A DNA stretch of 64,000 nucleotides from Aquamicrobium sp. LC103 (GTDB taxonomy: Bacteria; Pseudomonadota; Alphaproteobacteria; Rhizobiales; Rhizobiaceae), in assembly GCF_001014615.2 (NCBI RefSeq), contig NZ_LBCQ02000015.1:124001-188000 (forward strand), written 5' to 3'. The notes below the pieces were generated by a model. The model did no database searches and was not told the origin of the DNA. It saw only the letters and a list, made by a program, of their open reading frames with translations. Of this stretch, positions 8,812 through 17,604 are shown in pieces. A program made the translations under genes and the position numbers. Position 1 is the first letter of the stretch; every line of letters begins with the position of its first letter.

Positions 8812-8832
8812 GCGTGGCCCGAACGGCCACGC
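8812..8832 (+). terminator. Hairpin after the DUF2076 gene
   Basis: Perfect 8-bp arms GCGTGGCC / GGCCACGC with a 5-nt loop (CGAAC). It overlaps a second 12-bp palindrome CCACGCGCGTGG at 8806-8817. It sits 28 nt after the stop codon and ends the sigma/BI-1/DUF2076 run. There is no T-run, so an intrinsic terminator is possible but not certain. Confidence 0.45.
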
Positions 8833-9004
8833 TTCGGGAACCCGAATGCCTGACGACGACCCTTACAGTACGTGCTTGAAGCACCCGCGCTCCCGTTGCC
8901 GGAGTGTCGGCGCCTGGCCACTCGCAAACGGCGCGGCCGTTCTTCATCCTCCCGCAATTGAACCCAGGAAAGGCGGTCGCCTGACGGCACCGTGCTGATT
9001 TCTC

Positions 9005-10564
9005 ATGCTCTTTGAATGGATGGCCGATCCCGCGGCTTGGGCAGGCCTCATGACGCTGATCGTGCTCGAGATCGTGCTTGGTATCGACAATCTCGTCTTC
9101 ATCGCAATCCTGGCCGACAAGTTGCCGCCGCACCAGCGCGACAAGGCGCGCATGATCGGTCTATCGCTCGCGCTCGTCATGCGGCTCGGCCTGCTCGCAT
9201 CGATCGCGTGGATCGTGACGCTGACGCAGACGCTCTTTTCGGTCGCCGGATTCGACTTCTCCGGCCGCGACCTGATCCTGATCTTCGGCGGCGTGTTCCT
9301 GCTCTTCAAGGGTACGATGGAACTGCATGAGCGGCTTGAAGGCTCGGTCAGCCACAAGGAAAAGAAGCTGCAGCACGCCGTCTTCTGGCAGGTGATCGTC
9401 CAGATCGTCGTGCTCGACGCGGTCTTCTCGCTCGACAGCGTGATTACCGCCGTCGGCATGGTCGAGCACCTTTCGGTGATGATGATCGCCGTGATCGTCG
9501 CCATCGTCGTCATGATGGTGTCGTCGAAGCCCCTCATGGCCTTCGTGTCGAAACACCCGACAGTCGTCATCCTGTGCCTCGGCTTCCTGATGATGATCGG
9601 CTTCAGCCTCGTCGTGGAGGGTTTCGGCTTCCATATCCCGAAGGGTTATCTTTATGCGGCCATCGGGTTTTCGGTACTGATCGAGGCATTCAACCAGATG
9701 GCCCGCCGCAACAAGGAGAGGCTGGTGACCGCTGGCGACCTTCGCGACCGCACCGCAGACGCCGTGCTGAGACTGCTCGGCGGTAAGCGCGGCGACATGC
9801 CACTGGGCGAAACAGCGGAGGCGATCGCCGAACATGCCGAGGAACAGCAGCTCTTCGCGCGCGAGGAGAAGGAGATGATCCAGGGCGTGCTGACGCTTGC
9901 TGACCGCCCCGTCATCTCCATCATGACCCCGCGCACCGAGATCGACTGGCTCGACCTGGATGCGGACCAGGAGACGCTCAAGACGAAAATCCTGGATCTG
10001 CGCCACTCGCGCTTCCTGCTCGCCCGCGGCAGCCTAGATTCCTTCGTCGGGGTCGCCTTCGCGAAGGACCTGCTGCGCGACCTCCTGCAGGACGGGCGGA
10101 TCGACCTTGCTCGTTCGCTGCGCCAGCCGCTGGTCGTCCACGAAAGCGTCACCGCGCTGCGCGTTATCGAGCAACTCAGGAAGTCGCCACTCCAGATGGC
10201 CGTGATCGTTGACGAATACGGCGCGCTGGAAGGCATCGCCACGCCGACGGATATTCTGGAGGCCATCGCGGGCGATTTCCCCGAAGAGGACGAGGAGGCG
10301 CTCGTCGCGGAACAGGCGGAAGATGGCTCCTGGTTGGTCGACGGCTGGATCGACGTCAGGCGCGCATCCAATCTCCTGGAGACCGACCTGGTCGACGAGG
10401 CGGATCGCTATTCGACGCTTGCAGGCTACATCCTGTGGCGGCTCGGCCATCTTCCCACGGCGGGCGAGAAGGTGAACGCGGGCGATCTCGAATTCGAGGT
10501 CGTGTCCATGACCGAGCGAAACATCAACAAGGTCAGGGTTCGTCGGATAGTGAATTCTTACTGA
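9005..10564 (+). CDS. TerC-family membrane protein with CBS and CorC/HlyC domains
   Basis: A 519-aa three-part protein. Residues 1-~230 are a TerC domain with about seven membrane segments and the acidic motifs [11 protein letters not shown] and [13 protein letters not shown]-domain pair occupies about 290-415 ([39 protein letters not shown]), and the C-terminal ~80 residues form a CorC_HlyC domain. This architecture is that of E. coli YoaE/YegH-type proteins. TerC proteins have been linked to metal (Mn) export and membrane-protein metalation; the ligand here is unknown. Preceded by a 220-nt gap, so it probably has its own promoter. Confidence 0.92.
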   Translation: MLFEWMADPAAWAGLMTLIVLEIVLGIDNLVFIAILADKLPPHQRDKARMIGLSLALVMRLGLLASIAWIVTLTQTLFSVAGFDFSGRDLILIFGGVFLLFKGTMELHERLEGSVSHKEKKLQHAVFWQVIVQIVVLDAVFSLDSVITAVGMVEHLSVMMIAVIVAIVVMMVSSKPLMAFVSKHPTVVILCLGFLMMIGFSLVVEGFGFHIPKGYLYAAIGFSVLIEAFNQMARRNKERLVTAGDLRDRTADAVLRLLGGKRGDMPLGETAEAIAEHAEEQQLFAREEKEMIQGVLTLADRPVISIMTPRTEIDWLDLDADQETLKTKILDLRHSRFLLARGSLDSFVGVAFAKDLLRDLLQDGRIDLARSLRQPLVVHESVTALRVIEQLRKSPLQMAVIVDEYGALEGIATPTDILEAIAGDFPEEDEEALVAEQAEDGSWLVDGWIDVRRASNLLETDLVDEADRYSTLAGYILWRLGHLPTAGEKVNAGDLEFEVVSMTERNINKVRVRRIVNSY

Positions 10565-10607
10565 TCCTCGCTGTTGCTATGGCATTCAAGCAGCCGCCCC
10601 ACGCGAT

Positions 10608-10634
10608 GGAGTTCCCATGAACCGTTGGAACTCC
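10608..10634. terminator. Inverted repeat downstream of the TerC gene
   Basis: Perfect 8-bp arms GGAGTTCC / GGAACTCC separated by 11 nt, 44 nt after the stop. It could form a weak hairpin ending the transcript, or be a binding site; no T-run follows. The rest of the 275-nt gap before the LacI gene (10565-10839) shows no gene. Confidence 0.3.
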
Positions 10635-10839
10635 TGGTCGAACGGCTGATGCTGTCCGTGCGATTATAGACAAGTTCGCCATGCACGACCGGCCCAACGC
10701 GATGAAAAAGGTTCTCGGACATTAGGCGAGTAATGCGACCGCGCGGTTTGCTCGGCTGAGGCGGCTCTTTGGTTTCGTTCGCCCGCCGAATGCTCTAAAT
10801 ATCTGAATCAAGCGCATTTTCGCGCAGCAGCCATTCGGC

Positions 10840-11874
10840 ATGGGAGGGTGTGTGCAGCGAGCCGGCGGAACGACCATAAAGAAGATCGCGGAAGAACTTG
10901 GCGTTCATCCGTCAACCGTGTCGCGCGCGCTGAATCCGACCACACGAGGGCTGATCGGAAAGGAAACCAGCGAGCGCATCGAACGCGCCGCTAAGAAGCT
11001 TGGCTACTATCCAAATGCCGCCGCGGCCAGCCTGCGCACCGGCCGTTCGAAACTGATCGGCGTCTTCCTGCCGGATATCAGCAATCCGGTCTTTTCACCG
11101 ATTCTCAGCGGGATTGCCGAGGTGACGTCCGACGCCGGCTTCGCCACGATCGTCGCGGATGTCGGCTCTGAGGCCAGAAGTCAGACCGAACTGATGTTCG
11201 AGCTGGTAGCGCGGCGTGTCGAGGGACTGGTGCTTGCCACGGTCAGCCGCAATGACGATCTCGTTCAGCAGTGCATGAACGAAAGGCTGCCGGTCGTCCT
11301 GGTCAATCGCGCGGAAAGCCTTATGCGCGTCTCCTCCGTCACCTCCGACGACGTGCATGGGATGCGGCTGGCAATCGAGCATCTTCATGGGCTCGGCCAC
11401 CGCCGAATCGGCCACTTAGCCGGCCCGCAGCACCTGTCCACCGGCTTCTTGCGCAGCAACGGCTTCAAGGAGGCGGTGGCGACCTTGGGTATAGACCCCG
11501 CGGACGCCCCCATCGTCGAAAGCAGTGCCTATACCCGCCCGGCAGGCGCGGCGGCGATGCATGCCCTGCGCGAACTCAGGCCAGACCTGACAGCGGTAGT
11601 CGCCTCGAACGACCTGGTTGCGCTCGGCGCTTATGATGCGTTGCGCGATGTCGGGCTGAGCGTTCCCGATGACATCTCGGTGGTCGGACACAACGATATG
11701 CCGCTGGTCGACATGGTGCATCCGCCCCTCACCACGATCCGCATCAGCCACCGCGAACTCGGTCGGGAAGCTGCCCGCCTTTTGATGAGTGAGATCAATC
11801 ACGATGGCAGCGCTAGGCGCAGCATCGTGCTCGCGCCGGAACTGGTGGTGCGAAGCTCTACTCGCAAGGTCTGA
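10840..11874 (+). CDS. LacI-family transcriptional regulator
   Basis: A 344-aa repressor. Residues ~11-32 form the LacI helix-turn-helix (TIKKIAEELGVHPSTVSRAL), followed by the hinge helix (PNAAAASLRTGRS) and a periplasmic-binding-protein-like effector domain with VVGHNDMPLVDMVHPPLTTI near residues 282-304. It faces the oppositely oriented transporter and catabolic operon (11901-24248). The palindrome GCAATCGATTGC, found three times in that operon, has the CG-centred symmetry of LacI-family operators, so I infer this is its regulator. The effector is probably the imported substrate or an intermediate. The ATG at 10840 lacks a clear ribosome-binding site. Confidence 0.93.
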   Translation: MGGCVQRAGGTTIKKIAEELGVHPSTVSRALNPTTRGLIGKETSERIERAAKKLGYYPNAAAASLRTGRSKLIGVFLPDISNPVFSPILSGIAEVTSDAGFATIVADVGSEARSQTELMFELVARRVEGLVLATVSRNDDLVQQCMNERLPVVLVNRAESLMRVSSVTSDDVHGMRLAIEHLHGLGHRRIGHLAGPQHLSTGFLRSNGFKEAVATLGIDPADAPIVESSAYTRPAGAAAMHALRELRPDLTAVVASNDLVALGAYDALRDVGLSVPDDISVVGHNDMPLVDMVHPPLTTIRISHRELGREAARLLMSEINHDGSARRSIVLAPELVVRSSTRKV

Positions 11875-11900
11875 AAAGATCGGTCCGAAGGAGGCGCCTC

Positions 11901-12719
11901 CTAGGCGGCCACTTTGCCCGGGAACTTCGGAATGGCATCGAGCAACGCGCGAGTGTAGTCGTCGCGCGGACGTTCGAAGACGCTCTCCACGCTGCCGAGA
12001 TCGGTGAACCGGCCATGCTGGAGCACGCCGACGTGATGGCACAGATTCCGCACTACGCCCAAATCATGCGAAATGAACACGTAGCTCAGGCCGCGCTCTT
12101 CCTGCAGGCGACGCAGCAACCCTATGACCTGCGCCTGCGTGGAGACGTCCAGCGCGCTGACGGCCTCGTCGCAGATGACCAGGCGCGGATCGCATGCCAG
12201 CGCGCGAGCGATCGCCACACGCTGCTGCTGGCCGCCGGAAAGCTCGTCGGGATAGCGGTCGCCGAGATGGCGAGGCAGGCCGACATCGTCGAACAGCCGG
12301 GCCACGCGCTCGTCAAGTTCGCGGCCCTGCAATCCCAGATGGAACCGGACCGCCTCGCCCACCGTGTCACGCGCCAGCATGCGGGCGTTGAGCGACAGAC
12401 GCGGGTTTTGGAACACCACTTGCACCGCGCGCCGGTAGGTGACCGGCGTCTTGCCTTCCGGCCAGTCGGTGATCGTCTGCCCCTCGAAGGTGATGCTGCC
12501 CGAGAGCACCGGAATCTGCCGCAGCACCGCCTTGCCGATGGTGCTCTTGCCGGAGCCGGATTCGCCCACCAGTCCAAAAGTCTCGCCCCTCTTGACGGAG
12601 AAGGAGACGCCGTGCACCACTTGGCCATAGCGCGGCGTGCCCCAAATGGAGCGGCCCTTTTCGTAGCGGATGGTGAGGTCCTCGACCCGCAGGATGACGT
12701 CGTCAGCCACAGCGCTCAT
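11901..12719 (-). CDS. Oligopeptide-type ABC transporter ATP-binding protein (DppF/OppF-like)
   Basis: A 272-aa ATPase with Walker A GESGSGKST near residue 52, signature [15 protein letters not shown] and Walker B LVICDEAVSALD (alanine in place of the usual proline). The N-terminal insertion (GRSIWGTPRYGQVV) and the C-terminal DDYTRALLDAIP tail are those of the nickel/dipeptide family. Its ATG overlaps the stop of the upstream permease-ATPase fusion by 4 nt. It is the last gene of the minus-strand transporter run and converges with the LacI gene. Confidence 0.9.
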   Translation of the reverse strand: MSAVADDVILRVEDLTIRYEKGRSIWGTPRYGQVVHGVSFSVKRGETFGLVGESGSGKSTIGKAVLRQIPVLSGSITFEGQTITDWPEGKTPVTYRRAVQVVFQNPRLSLNARMLARDTVGEAVRFHLGLQGRELDERVARLFDDVGLPRHLGDRYPDELSGGQQQRVAIARALACDPRLVICDEAVSALDVSTQAQVIGLLRRLQEERGLSYVFISHDLGVVRNLCHHVGVLQHGRFTDLGSVESVFERPRDDYTRALLDAIPKFPGKVAA

Positions 12720-14500
12720 CTCATCGTCTCCATGGGACCGTCCAGCATCTCGCGCGCCCGCAGCAGCTGGCGCGTATAGGCATGCTGCGGATCGGCGAAA
12801 ATCTCCGCGGTGGTTCCCTCCTCGACCATCTCACCAAGCTTCATGACGCCGACGCGGTCGCAGAGCTGGGCAACGACGGCGAGATCATGAGTGATGAAAA
12901 GGACCGACATGCCCAACGTCTCGCGGAGCCGCAGCAGCAGGTCTAGCACCTGTTTCTGCACGGTCGCGTCCAGCGCGGTCGTCGGTTCGTCGGCGATCAA
13001 CAGCTTCGGCTTGCACATCAACGCCGCCGCGATCATCGCGCGCTGCGCCATGCCGCCGGAGAACTGGTGCGGATAATCGTTGAGGCGGTTACGCGCGTCG
13101 ACGACCCCGACGAGATCAAGCAGCTCGGCCGCCCTCTCAAGCGCCTGCTTGCGCGAGATGCCCTCGTGGCGGACAAGCCCTTCGATCATCTGATCGCCGA
13201 CCTTGTGGACGGGCGACAGCGCCATCATCGGGTCCTGGAAGACCGCGCCGATGTCGCGGCCCCGGATCGCCCGCATCTGGCGCTCCTCCAACCCGACCAG
13301 TTCCCGACCGCCGAGCAGAATAGAGCCGCCGGCCACGCGCCCAGGTCGCGGCACCTGACCGAGGATCGAGGCGGTGGTCATCGACTTGCCCGAGCCGGAC
13401 TCGCCCACCAGACCGTAAATCTCGCCCGACGCGATCGAGAAGGAAACGTCGTTGACTACCTTCTGGAACGCTCCCGCATGGCCGGGAAACTCGACGCTGA
13501 CATTCGACAGGCGCAGCACGCTGTCGGTGTTGCGCTTCTCCACGACTGCCGGCGCCGCATGCGCAGCCGGGGCAGACGCCGGCTCGGACTTCTTGCGTCT
13601 TGTGATGACGAGGTCGCTGTTGAAAGCGTCGCGAAAGCCGTCGCCGAGCAGATTGAAGGCGAGCACCGTGATGGTGATCGCCGCGCCGGGCACCAGCGAC
13701 AAAAGCGGCTGCTGGATCTGGAAGCGGCGCGCATCGTCCAGCATCGCGCCCCAGCTCGGGCTACCCGTGGCGACGCCGAGGCCGAGGAAACTCAACATGG
13801 CTTCCAGCAGGATCGCAACACCGGCGAGGATCGACGTCTGCACGGCGATGGGGCCGATGGCGTTGGGCAGGATGTGACGGAACAGGATGCGCGGCACCGA
13901 ATAGCCCTGGATCTCGGCCGCCTGGACATAGGCCTTGGGACGCTCGGCAAGAACGACGGCACGGGTCAGGCGCAGATACGACATCGCGAAGCCCAGGCTG
14001 ACGGCGAGCATCGCATTGGTCAGGCCACGCCCGAAGATGGCGATGAAGGTGAAAGCGAAGAGCAGCATCGGGATCGCCTGCTCGACCTCGACGAGACGCA
14101 TGACGACGCGGTCCCACCATCCGCCGCGATAGGCGACGAAAAGGCCGATCGGCACGCCGACCAGCAAGGCCGGCCCCACCGCCATGGCCACGGCATGCAG
14201 GGCGACGCGCCCGCCCCACATCGCCCGCGACAGGAGATCGCGCCCGAGATCGTCCGTTCCCAGCCAGTTCTGTGCCGAGAAACCCTGGAGGCGCCGCATC
14301 ACGCTCGACGCGTTGGGATCGTGCGGCGCCAGATAGCTGGCGAAGATCGCGACCACCACCAGCATGATGACCCAGCACAGCGCGAACACCGCCGAGGGTT
14401 GCGAAAGCAGCCGCGCGAGGAAGCCGGGCCGCCGGTCGTTCGTCTCCGCAAGCGCCGTTTCCAGCGGCGCCTCCAGCGAATTCGCTGTCTGGTCGCTCAT
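12716..14500 (-). CDS. Fused oligopeptide-type ABC permease (DppC-like) and ATP-binding protein (DppD-like)
   Basis: A single 594-aa chain. Residues ~1-295 are a DppC-like permease with the N-terminal cytoplasmic tail, LGTDDLGRD motif and coupling loop. A ~30-aa Ala/Pro-rich linker (ASAPAAHAAPAV) joins it to a complete ATPase (~320-594) with Walker A GESGSGKSM, signature FSGGMAQRAMIAAAL and Walker B LLIADEPTTALD. There is no stop or frame break between the halves, so the fusion looks genuine; such DppC-DppD fusions are known in Hyphomicrobiales. With the DppF-like and DppB-like neighbours it completes the importer. Confidence 0.92.
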   Translation of the reverse strand: MSDQTANSLEAPLETALAETNDRRPGFLARLLSQPSAVFALCWVIMLVVVAIFASYLAPHDPNASSVMRRLQGFSAQNWLGTDDLGRDLLSRAMWGGRVALHAVAMAVGPALLVGVPIGLFVAYRGGWWDRVVMRLVEVEQAIPMLLFAFTFIAIFGRGLTNAMLAVSLGFAMSYLRLTRAVVLAERPKAYVQAAEIQGYSVPRILFRHILPNAIGPIAVQTSILAGVAILLEAMLSFLGLGVATGSPSWGAMLDDARRFQIQQPLLSLVPGAAITITVLAFNLLGDGFRDAFNSDLVITRRKKSEPASAPAAHAAPAVVEKRNTDSVLRLSNVSVEFPGHAGAFQKVVNDVSFSIASGEIYGLVGESGSGKSMTTASILGQVPRPGRVAGGSILLGGRELVGLEERQMRAIRGRDIGAVFQDPMMALSPVHKVGDQMIEGLVRHEGISRKQALERAAELLDLVGVVDARNRLNDYPHQFSGGMAQRAMIAAALMCKPKLLIADEPTTALDATVQKQVLDLLLRLRETLGMSVLFITHDLAVVAQLCDRVGVMKLGEMVEEGTTAEIFADPQHAYTRQLLRAREMLDGPMETMR

Positions 14501-14536
14501 GTCAGGACGCCTCTGTCATGGATGCAGTGACCGCGA

Positions 14537-15481
14537 TCATTCCGGCCTCACCTTCGGATCGAGAAGCCCGTAGCCGATGTCGACGATCAGGTTGACTACG
14601 ATGATGAAGACGGCGACCACAACCACCACGGCCTGGAGAACCGGCGTGTCGCCGCGATTGATCGAATCGAGGATCAGCGAGCCGAGGCCGGGCACCGAGA
14701 ACACCTTCTCGATCACGAAGGAGCCGCTCAACATCAGTGCCGTCAGCATGCCGATGATCGCGAGAACGGGCATCATCGCGTTCTTTAGGCAGTAGCGCAT
14801 CACCAGTCGCCCGCGCGGGCAGCCGCGGGCCGTCAATGCGCGGGCATATTGCGAGTCGAGCTGCGCGAGCATCGACGATCGTGTGTGCCGGGCGATGTTG
14901 GCCGTGGCTCCGAGGCCGAGCGCCAGGCAGGGCAGGATGAAGCCCCTGACCCAGGGCCAGATGCCGGCGGAAGGCGGTGTGTATCCGGCGGCGGGCAGGA
15001 GCCGCAACTGCACGGCGAAGAACAGCACCAGCAGCAGCGCCAACCAGAAGCCCGGCATGGCGAGCAGCACCGAGACGATGCCGGTAAGCGCGCGGTCGAT
15101 GAATGAGTTGCGGTTGAGAGCCGCGATGACGCCGGTCGGCACGCCGAGCAGAATCGCTATGAAGATGCCTCCGAGCGCCAGCGTCAGCGTGATCGGCAGA
15201 CGATGCGCGATCTCGGCAGACACTTCCAGCCCAGTGACGTAGGAACGGCCGAGATCGCCGCGCAAAGCATTGCCGACCCATTCGAAGAACAGGACCGGAG
15301 CCGGCCGGTCGAGCCCCATCTCCGCGGTCAGGCGGGCTACCGCTTCCGGTGTGGCGCCGTCGCCGAGGATGGCGGCCGGCGCCTGCACTGGAACGAAACG
15401 GAAGAGGATGAACGCGACCAGCGCGACGAGGATGACGACGGGAAGCGCGGCGACAGTTCTAGCGAATGTCAGTTTCCACAT
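14537..15481 (-). CDS. Oligopeptide-type ABC transporter permease (DppB-like)
   Basis: A 314-aa permease with an N-terminal signal-anchor helix, periplasmic loop, and the conserved GDLGRSYVTG and FVIEKVFSVPGLGSLILDSI motifs of DppB. About six membrane segments. It pairs with the permease half of the fusion 36 nt downstream and with the binding protein upstream, from which it is separated by a hairpin. Confidence 0.92.
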   Translation of the reverse strand: MWKLTFARTVAALPVVILVALVAFILFRFVPVQAPAAILGDGATPEAVARLTAEMGLDRPAPVLFFEWVGNALRGDLGRSYVTGLEVSAEIAHRLPITLTLALGGIFIAILLGVPTGVIAALNRNSFIDRALTGIVSVLLAMPGFWLALLLVLFFAVQLRLLPAAGYTPPSAGIWPWVRGFILPCLALGLGATANIARHTRSSMLAQLDSQYARALTARGCPRGRLVMRYCLKNAMMPVLAIIGMLTALMLSGSFVIEKVFSVPGLGSLILDSINRGDTPVLQAVVVVVAVFIIVVNLIVDIGYGLLDPKVRPE

Positions 15482-15538
15482 CCTGGCCTCGTTCTATTTT
15501 CATGGAAAATAATCGCCTGTCCTTTTGCAAACGGGCGA

Positions 15539-15559
15539 GGGGCGGCTTAGCGCCGCCCC
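15539..15559 (-). terminator. Stem-loop between binding-protein and permease genes
   Basis: Perfect 8-bp GC-only arms (GGGGCGGC / GCCGCCCC on the plus strand) with a 5-nt loop, starting 3 nt past the binding-protein stop. It parallels the hairpin after phnD and probably raises the binding-protein share of the operon message. Confidence 0.55.
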
Positions 15560-15562
15560 GTA

Positions 15563-17065
15563 TCACTTCGCCATCTTCACGTCCTTGTAGCGCAGGGCCG
15601 AAGGCTCCCACGTGGTCGTGGCGATTTCCGCGATGGTCTCGCCATTGTAGTGGACGACGCCCGCGGTATCAAAATAGCCGCAATCGAGCGCCTCGTCATG
15701 GATGATCTGTGTCATCTCCTGAAGCAGCGCCGGCTGCTCCTCGGCCGTCGCGGTGAGGGCCCGCTGGTAGAGTTCCTCCAGACGCGGGGGCGGTGCGACC
15801 TTGAACGTATTGGCCGGGCCGTCCTCTGCGAAGCGGAACGGGTAGTAGTTGAACATGCCGCCGTTCTCCGGCGTCATCGTGTTGACGATGAACGGGTAGC
15901 GGCCGGAATAGAAGGTCTGGAAATATTCCGGCGTCGGCATCATGACGATCTCGGCGTCGACGCCGATCATGCCGAAGCTTTCCTTGGTCAGCTCCGAGAT
16001 GATGCGCATGAAGTCGGGGGAAGGGAACTGCAGCGACAGGTTCGAGACGCCGGCTTCCGCCAGCAGCGCCTTGGCACCCTCTATGTCGTATTCATAGGCC
16101 TTCAAGCCAGAAAGATGCGCAGGGTCGCCCTCGTCGAAACGCTGGCTCGGGAACTTGAGCAGTCCGTCATAGCGCGCGGCATTGATGTGTTGGAGCGGCA
16201 TCGCCATGCACAGTGCCTTGCGCACGCGCACGTCGCCTAGCGCGCCGGCGCGGTCGAACATCAACAAATGATAGCGCAGCGTGCTCCAGACGTGGTTGGA
16301 GAAGCCCTGCGCCTCGGCGGTCGGCATCTGCGTCGGATCCCCGTCGACCGCGTCGACCTGGCCGGCCAGCAGCGCGTTGTAGCGCGAGGCGGCATCGGGC
16401 AGGTAGGAAAGCTCGACGCGCTTCGGACCGACCGATTCCGGATCATAATAGTCCCCGAAATAGTCGAAGACATAGGTCGAGCCGGAAACGGTCTCGGACT
16501 GGTTGAAGACGTAGGGGCCGGTGCCGACTGGTTGGCGTTCCCAGATGCCGTCTGCCAGCGCCTTCGGGCTGATCATGTTCAGGCCGCGCTGCGTCAGGGT
16601 GAAGGGAAGCGACGGGCTCGGACTCAGCAGGTCGAAGCGTACGGTGTGGTCGTCGACCTTGACCACCTTGTCGATACCCCCGATGGCCTCGCGCCAGCGA
16701 TTGGAGGCCTTCTGCACATTCTCGATGTTGGCGATCACGGCGTCGGCATTGAAAGGCGTGCCGTCATGGAAGACCACGTCCTCGCGCAGCTTGAAGGTAA
16801 TCTCGGTCGGCGTGACAGTCCACTCGGTCGCGAGCGCAGGCTCGATCGTGGTGCCGTCCGGCGCCATCCGCATAAGGCCTTCGTAGACGAGCTGTGTATA
16901 GGTGGTGTTGGGAGGAAGCTGGGGGTTCCAACCCTGGGGTTCGAAGCCGATGCCCCAGCGCAGCGTTCCATGAGGTTCTGCATAGACGGCGCCGCCGGAG
17001 AAAGCGACGGCGATGCAGCTTGCGACCGCGGTATATTTAGCGCAATCGATTGCTTTCCTTAGCAT
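15563..17065 (-). CDS. ABC transporter substrate-binding protein, oligopeptide family
   Basis: A 500-aa periplasmic receptor of the SBP_bac_5 family: signal peptide in residues ~1-28 ending in VYAEP, then WNPQLPPNTTYTQLVYEGLMR and the FKLREDVVFHDGTPFNADAV block typical of these proteins. The ATG at 17065 has an AGGAGAAAG site; a 13-codon longer reading is less likely. The ligand is unknown, since this family also binds non-peptide compounds, and the catabolic genes nearby argue for a small cyclic or aromatic compound. The putative LacI operator 17042-17053 lies inside its codons 5-8. Confidence 0.93.
   Translation of the reverse strand: MLRKAIDCAKYTAVASCIAVAFSGGAVYAEPHGTLRWGIGFEPQGWNPQLPPNTTYTQLVYEGLMRMAPDGTTIEPALATEWTVTPTEITFKLREDVVFHDGTPFNADAVIANIENVQKASNRWREAIGGIDKVVKVDDHTVRFDLLSPSPSLPFTLTQRGLNMISPKALADGIWERQPVGTGPYVFNQSETVSGSTYVFDYFGDYYDPESVGPKRVELSYLPDAASRYNALLAGQVDAVDGDPTQMPTAEAQGFSNHVWSTLRYHLLMFDRAGALGDVRVRKALCMAMPLQHINAARYDGLLKFPSQRFDEGDPAHLSGLKAYEYDIEGAKALLAEAGVSNLSLQFPSPDFMRIISELTKESFGMIGVDAEIVMMPTPEYFQTFYSGRYPFIVNTMTPENGGMFNYYPFRFAEDGPANTFKVAPPPRLEELYQRALTATAEEQPALLQEMTQIIHDEALDCGYFDTAGVVHYNGETIAEIATTTWEPSALRYKDVKMAK
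17042..17053. promoter_or_regulatory. Putative LacI operator, copy 1 (inside the binding-protein gene)
   Basis: Perfect 12-bp palindrome GCAATCGATTGC, identical to copies at 21244 and 21362. It overlaps codons 5-8 of the transporter binding-protein gene. A repressor there would act as a roadblock just downstream of the promoter, or loop to the other sites. Confidence 0.6.
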
Positions 17066-17162
17066 TTGGCACTTTCTCCTTAAGTGCAGCAAAAAACCCT
17101 CCATAAGATTGAGGATTTGCTGATTTCGTGTTCCCGAGATGCAGTTAGCGCTTATTGTTAGT

Positions 17163-17176
17163 TTACGAATTCGTAA
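17163..17176. promoter_or_regulatory. 14-bp palindrome upstream of the transporter operon
   Basis: Perfect palindrome TTACGAATTCGTAA about 100 nt upstream of the binding-protein start. The AT-rich symmetry suits a regulator site. It does not match the GCAATCGATTGC motif, so a different protein would be involved. Confidence 0.35.
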
Positions 17177-17256
17177 GTCATCATGCGAACGATTGCAAGC
17201 CTATCGCGGAGGTATCGGATCACCCGGCGGGCCGGCGCTTTCGAGCCCTGTATCGC

Positions 17257-17604
17257 TCACGCTTTCTTCTCCGTCAGAGGCATGCAAAGAACGATCAACG
17301 CGGGGACCTGGCCGCGGTTTTCCAGCTTGCGCGCCTCGCCCGGCGCGATACGGCAACTGTCGAGCCTGTGCAACACGGCTTCCTCGTCGCCGGTGCCGAC
17401 GACGATCTCGCCTTCGACCACCAGATAGAGCTTTTCATATGGCGAGGCCGAGAGCGACGTATGGCCGCCCGGCGCGATCTCGGACATGCCCATCCAAAAC
17501 GTTTCCGACGGCCCCGCCTCCATGCCCTGGAGGCGCAGGCAGCGCATGTCGAAATGCTCCGGCGGGTGGTATTGCGGCGCGGCCTCGATCCGGGTCACGT
17601 TCAT
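17257..17604 (-). CDS. Cupin-domain protein
   Basis: A 115-aa single-domain cupin. The centre shows the beta-barrel pattern PGGHTSLSASPYEKLYLVVEGEIVVGTG, but the classical two-His motif is reduced (one His, then Tyr-Glu-Lys), so metal binding is uncertain. It starts within the last 4 nt of the upstream oxidoreductase gene (ATGA overlap), which ties it to the catabolic operon. It could be a small isomerase, decarboxylase or hydrolase, or a ligand-binding accessory; the sequence does not decide. Confidence 0.85.
   Translation of the reverse strand: MNVTRIEAAPQYHPPEHFDMRCLRLQGMEAGPSETFWMGMSEIAPGGHTSLSASPYEKLYLVVEGEIVVGTGDEEAVLHRLDSCRIAPGEARKLENRGQVPALIVLCMPLTEKKA

Noticed and set aside
11889-11902. 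14-bp palindrome AGGAGGCGCCTCCT between the convergent LacI and ATPase genes
   Set aside because: Considered as a bidirectional terminator, but it has no loop and no T-runs.
13067-14530. 487-aa open frame on the plus strand
   Set aside because: Antisense to the permease-ATPase fusion, whose motifs are unambiguous.
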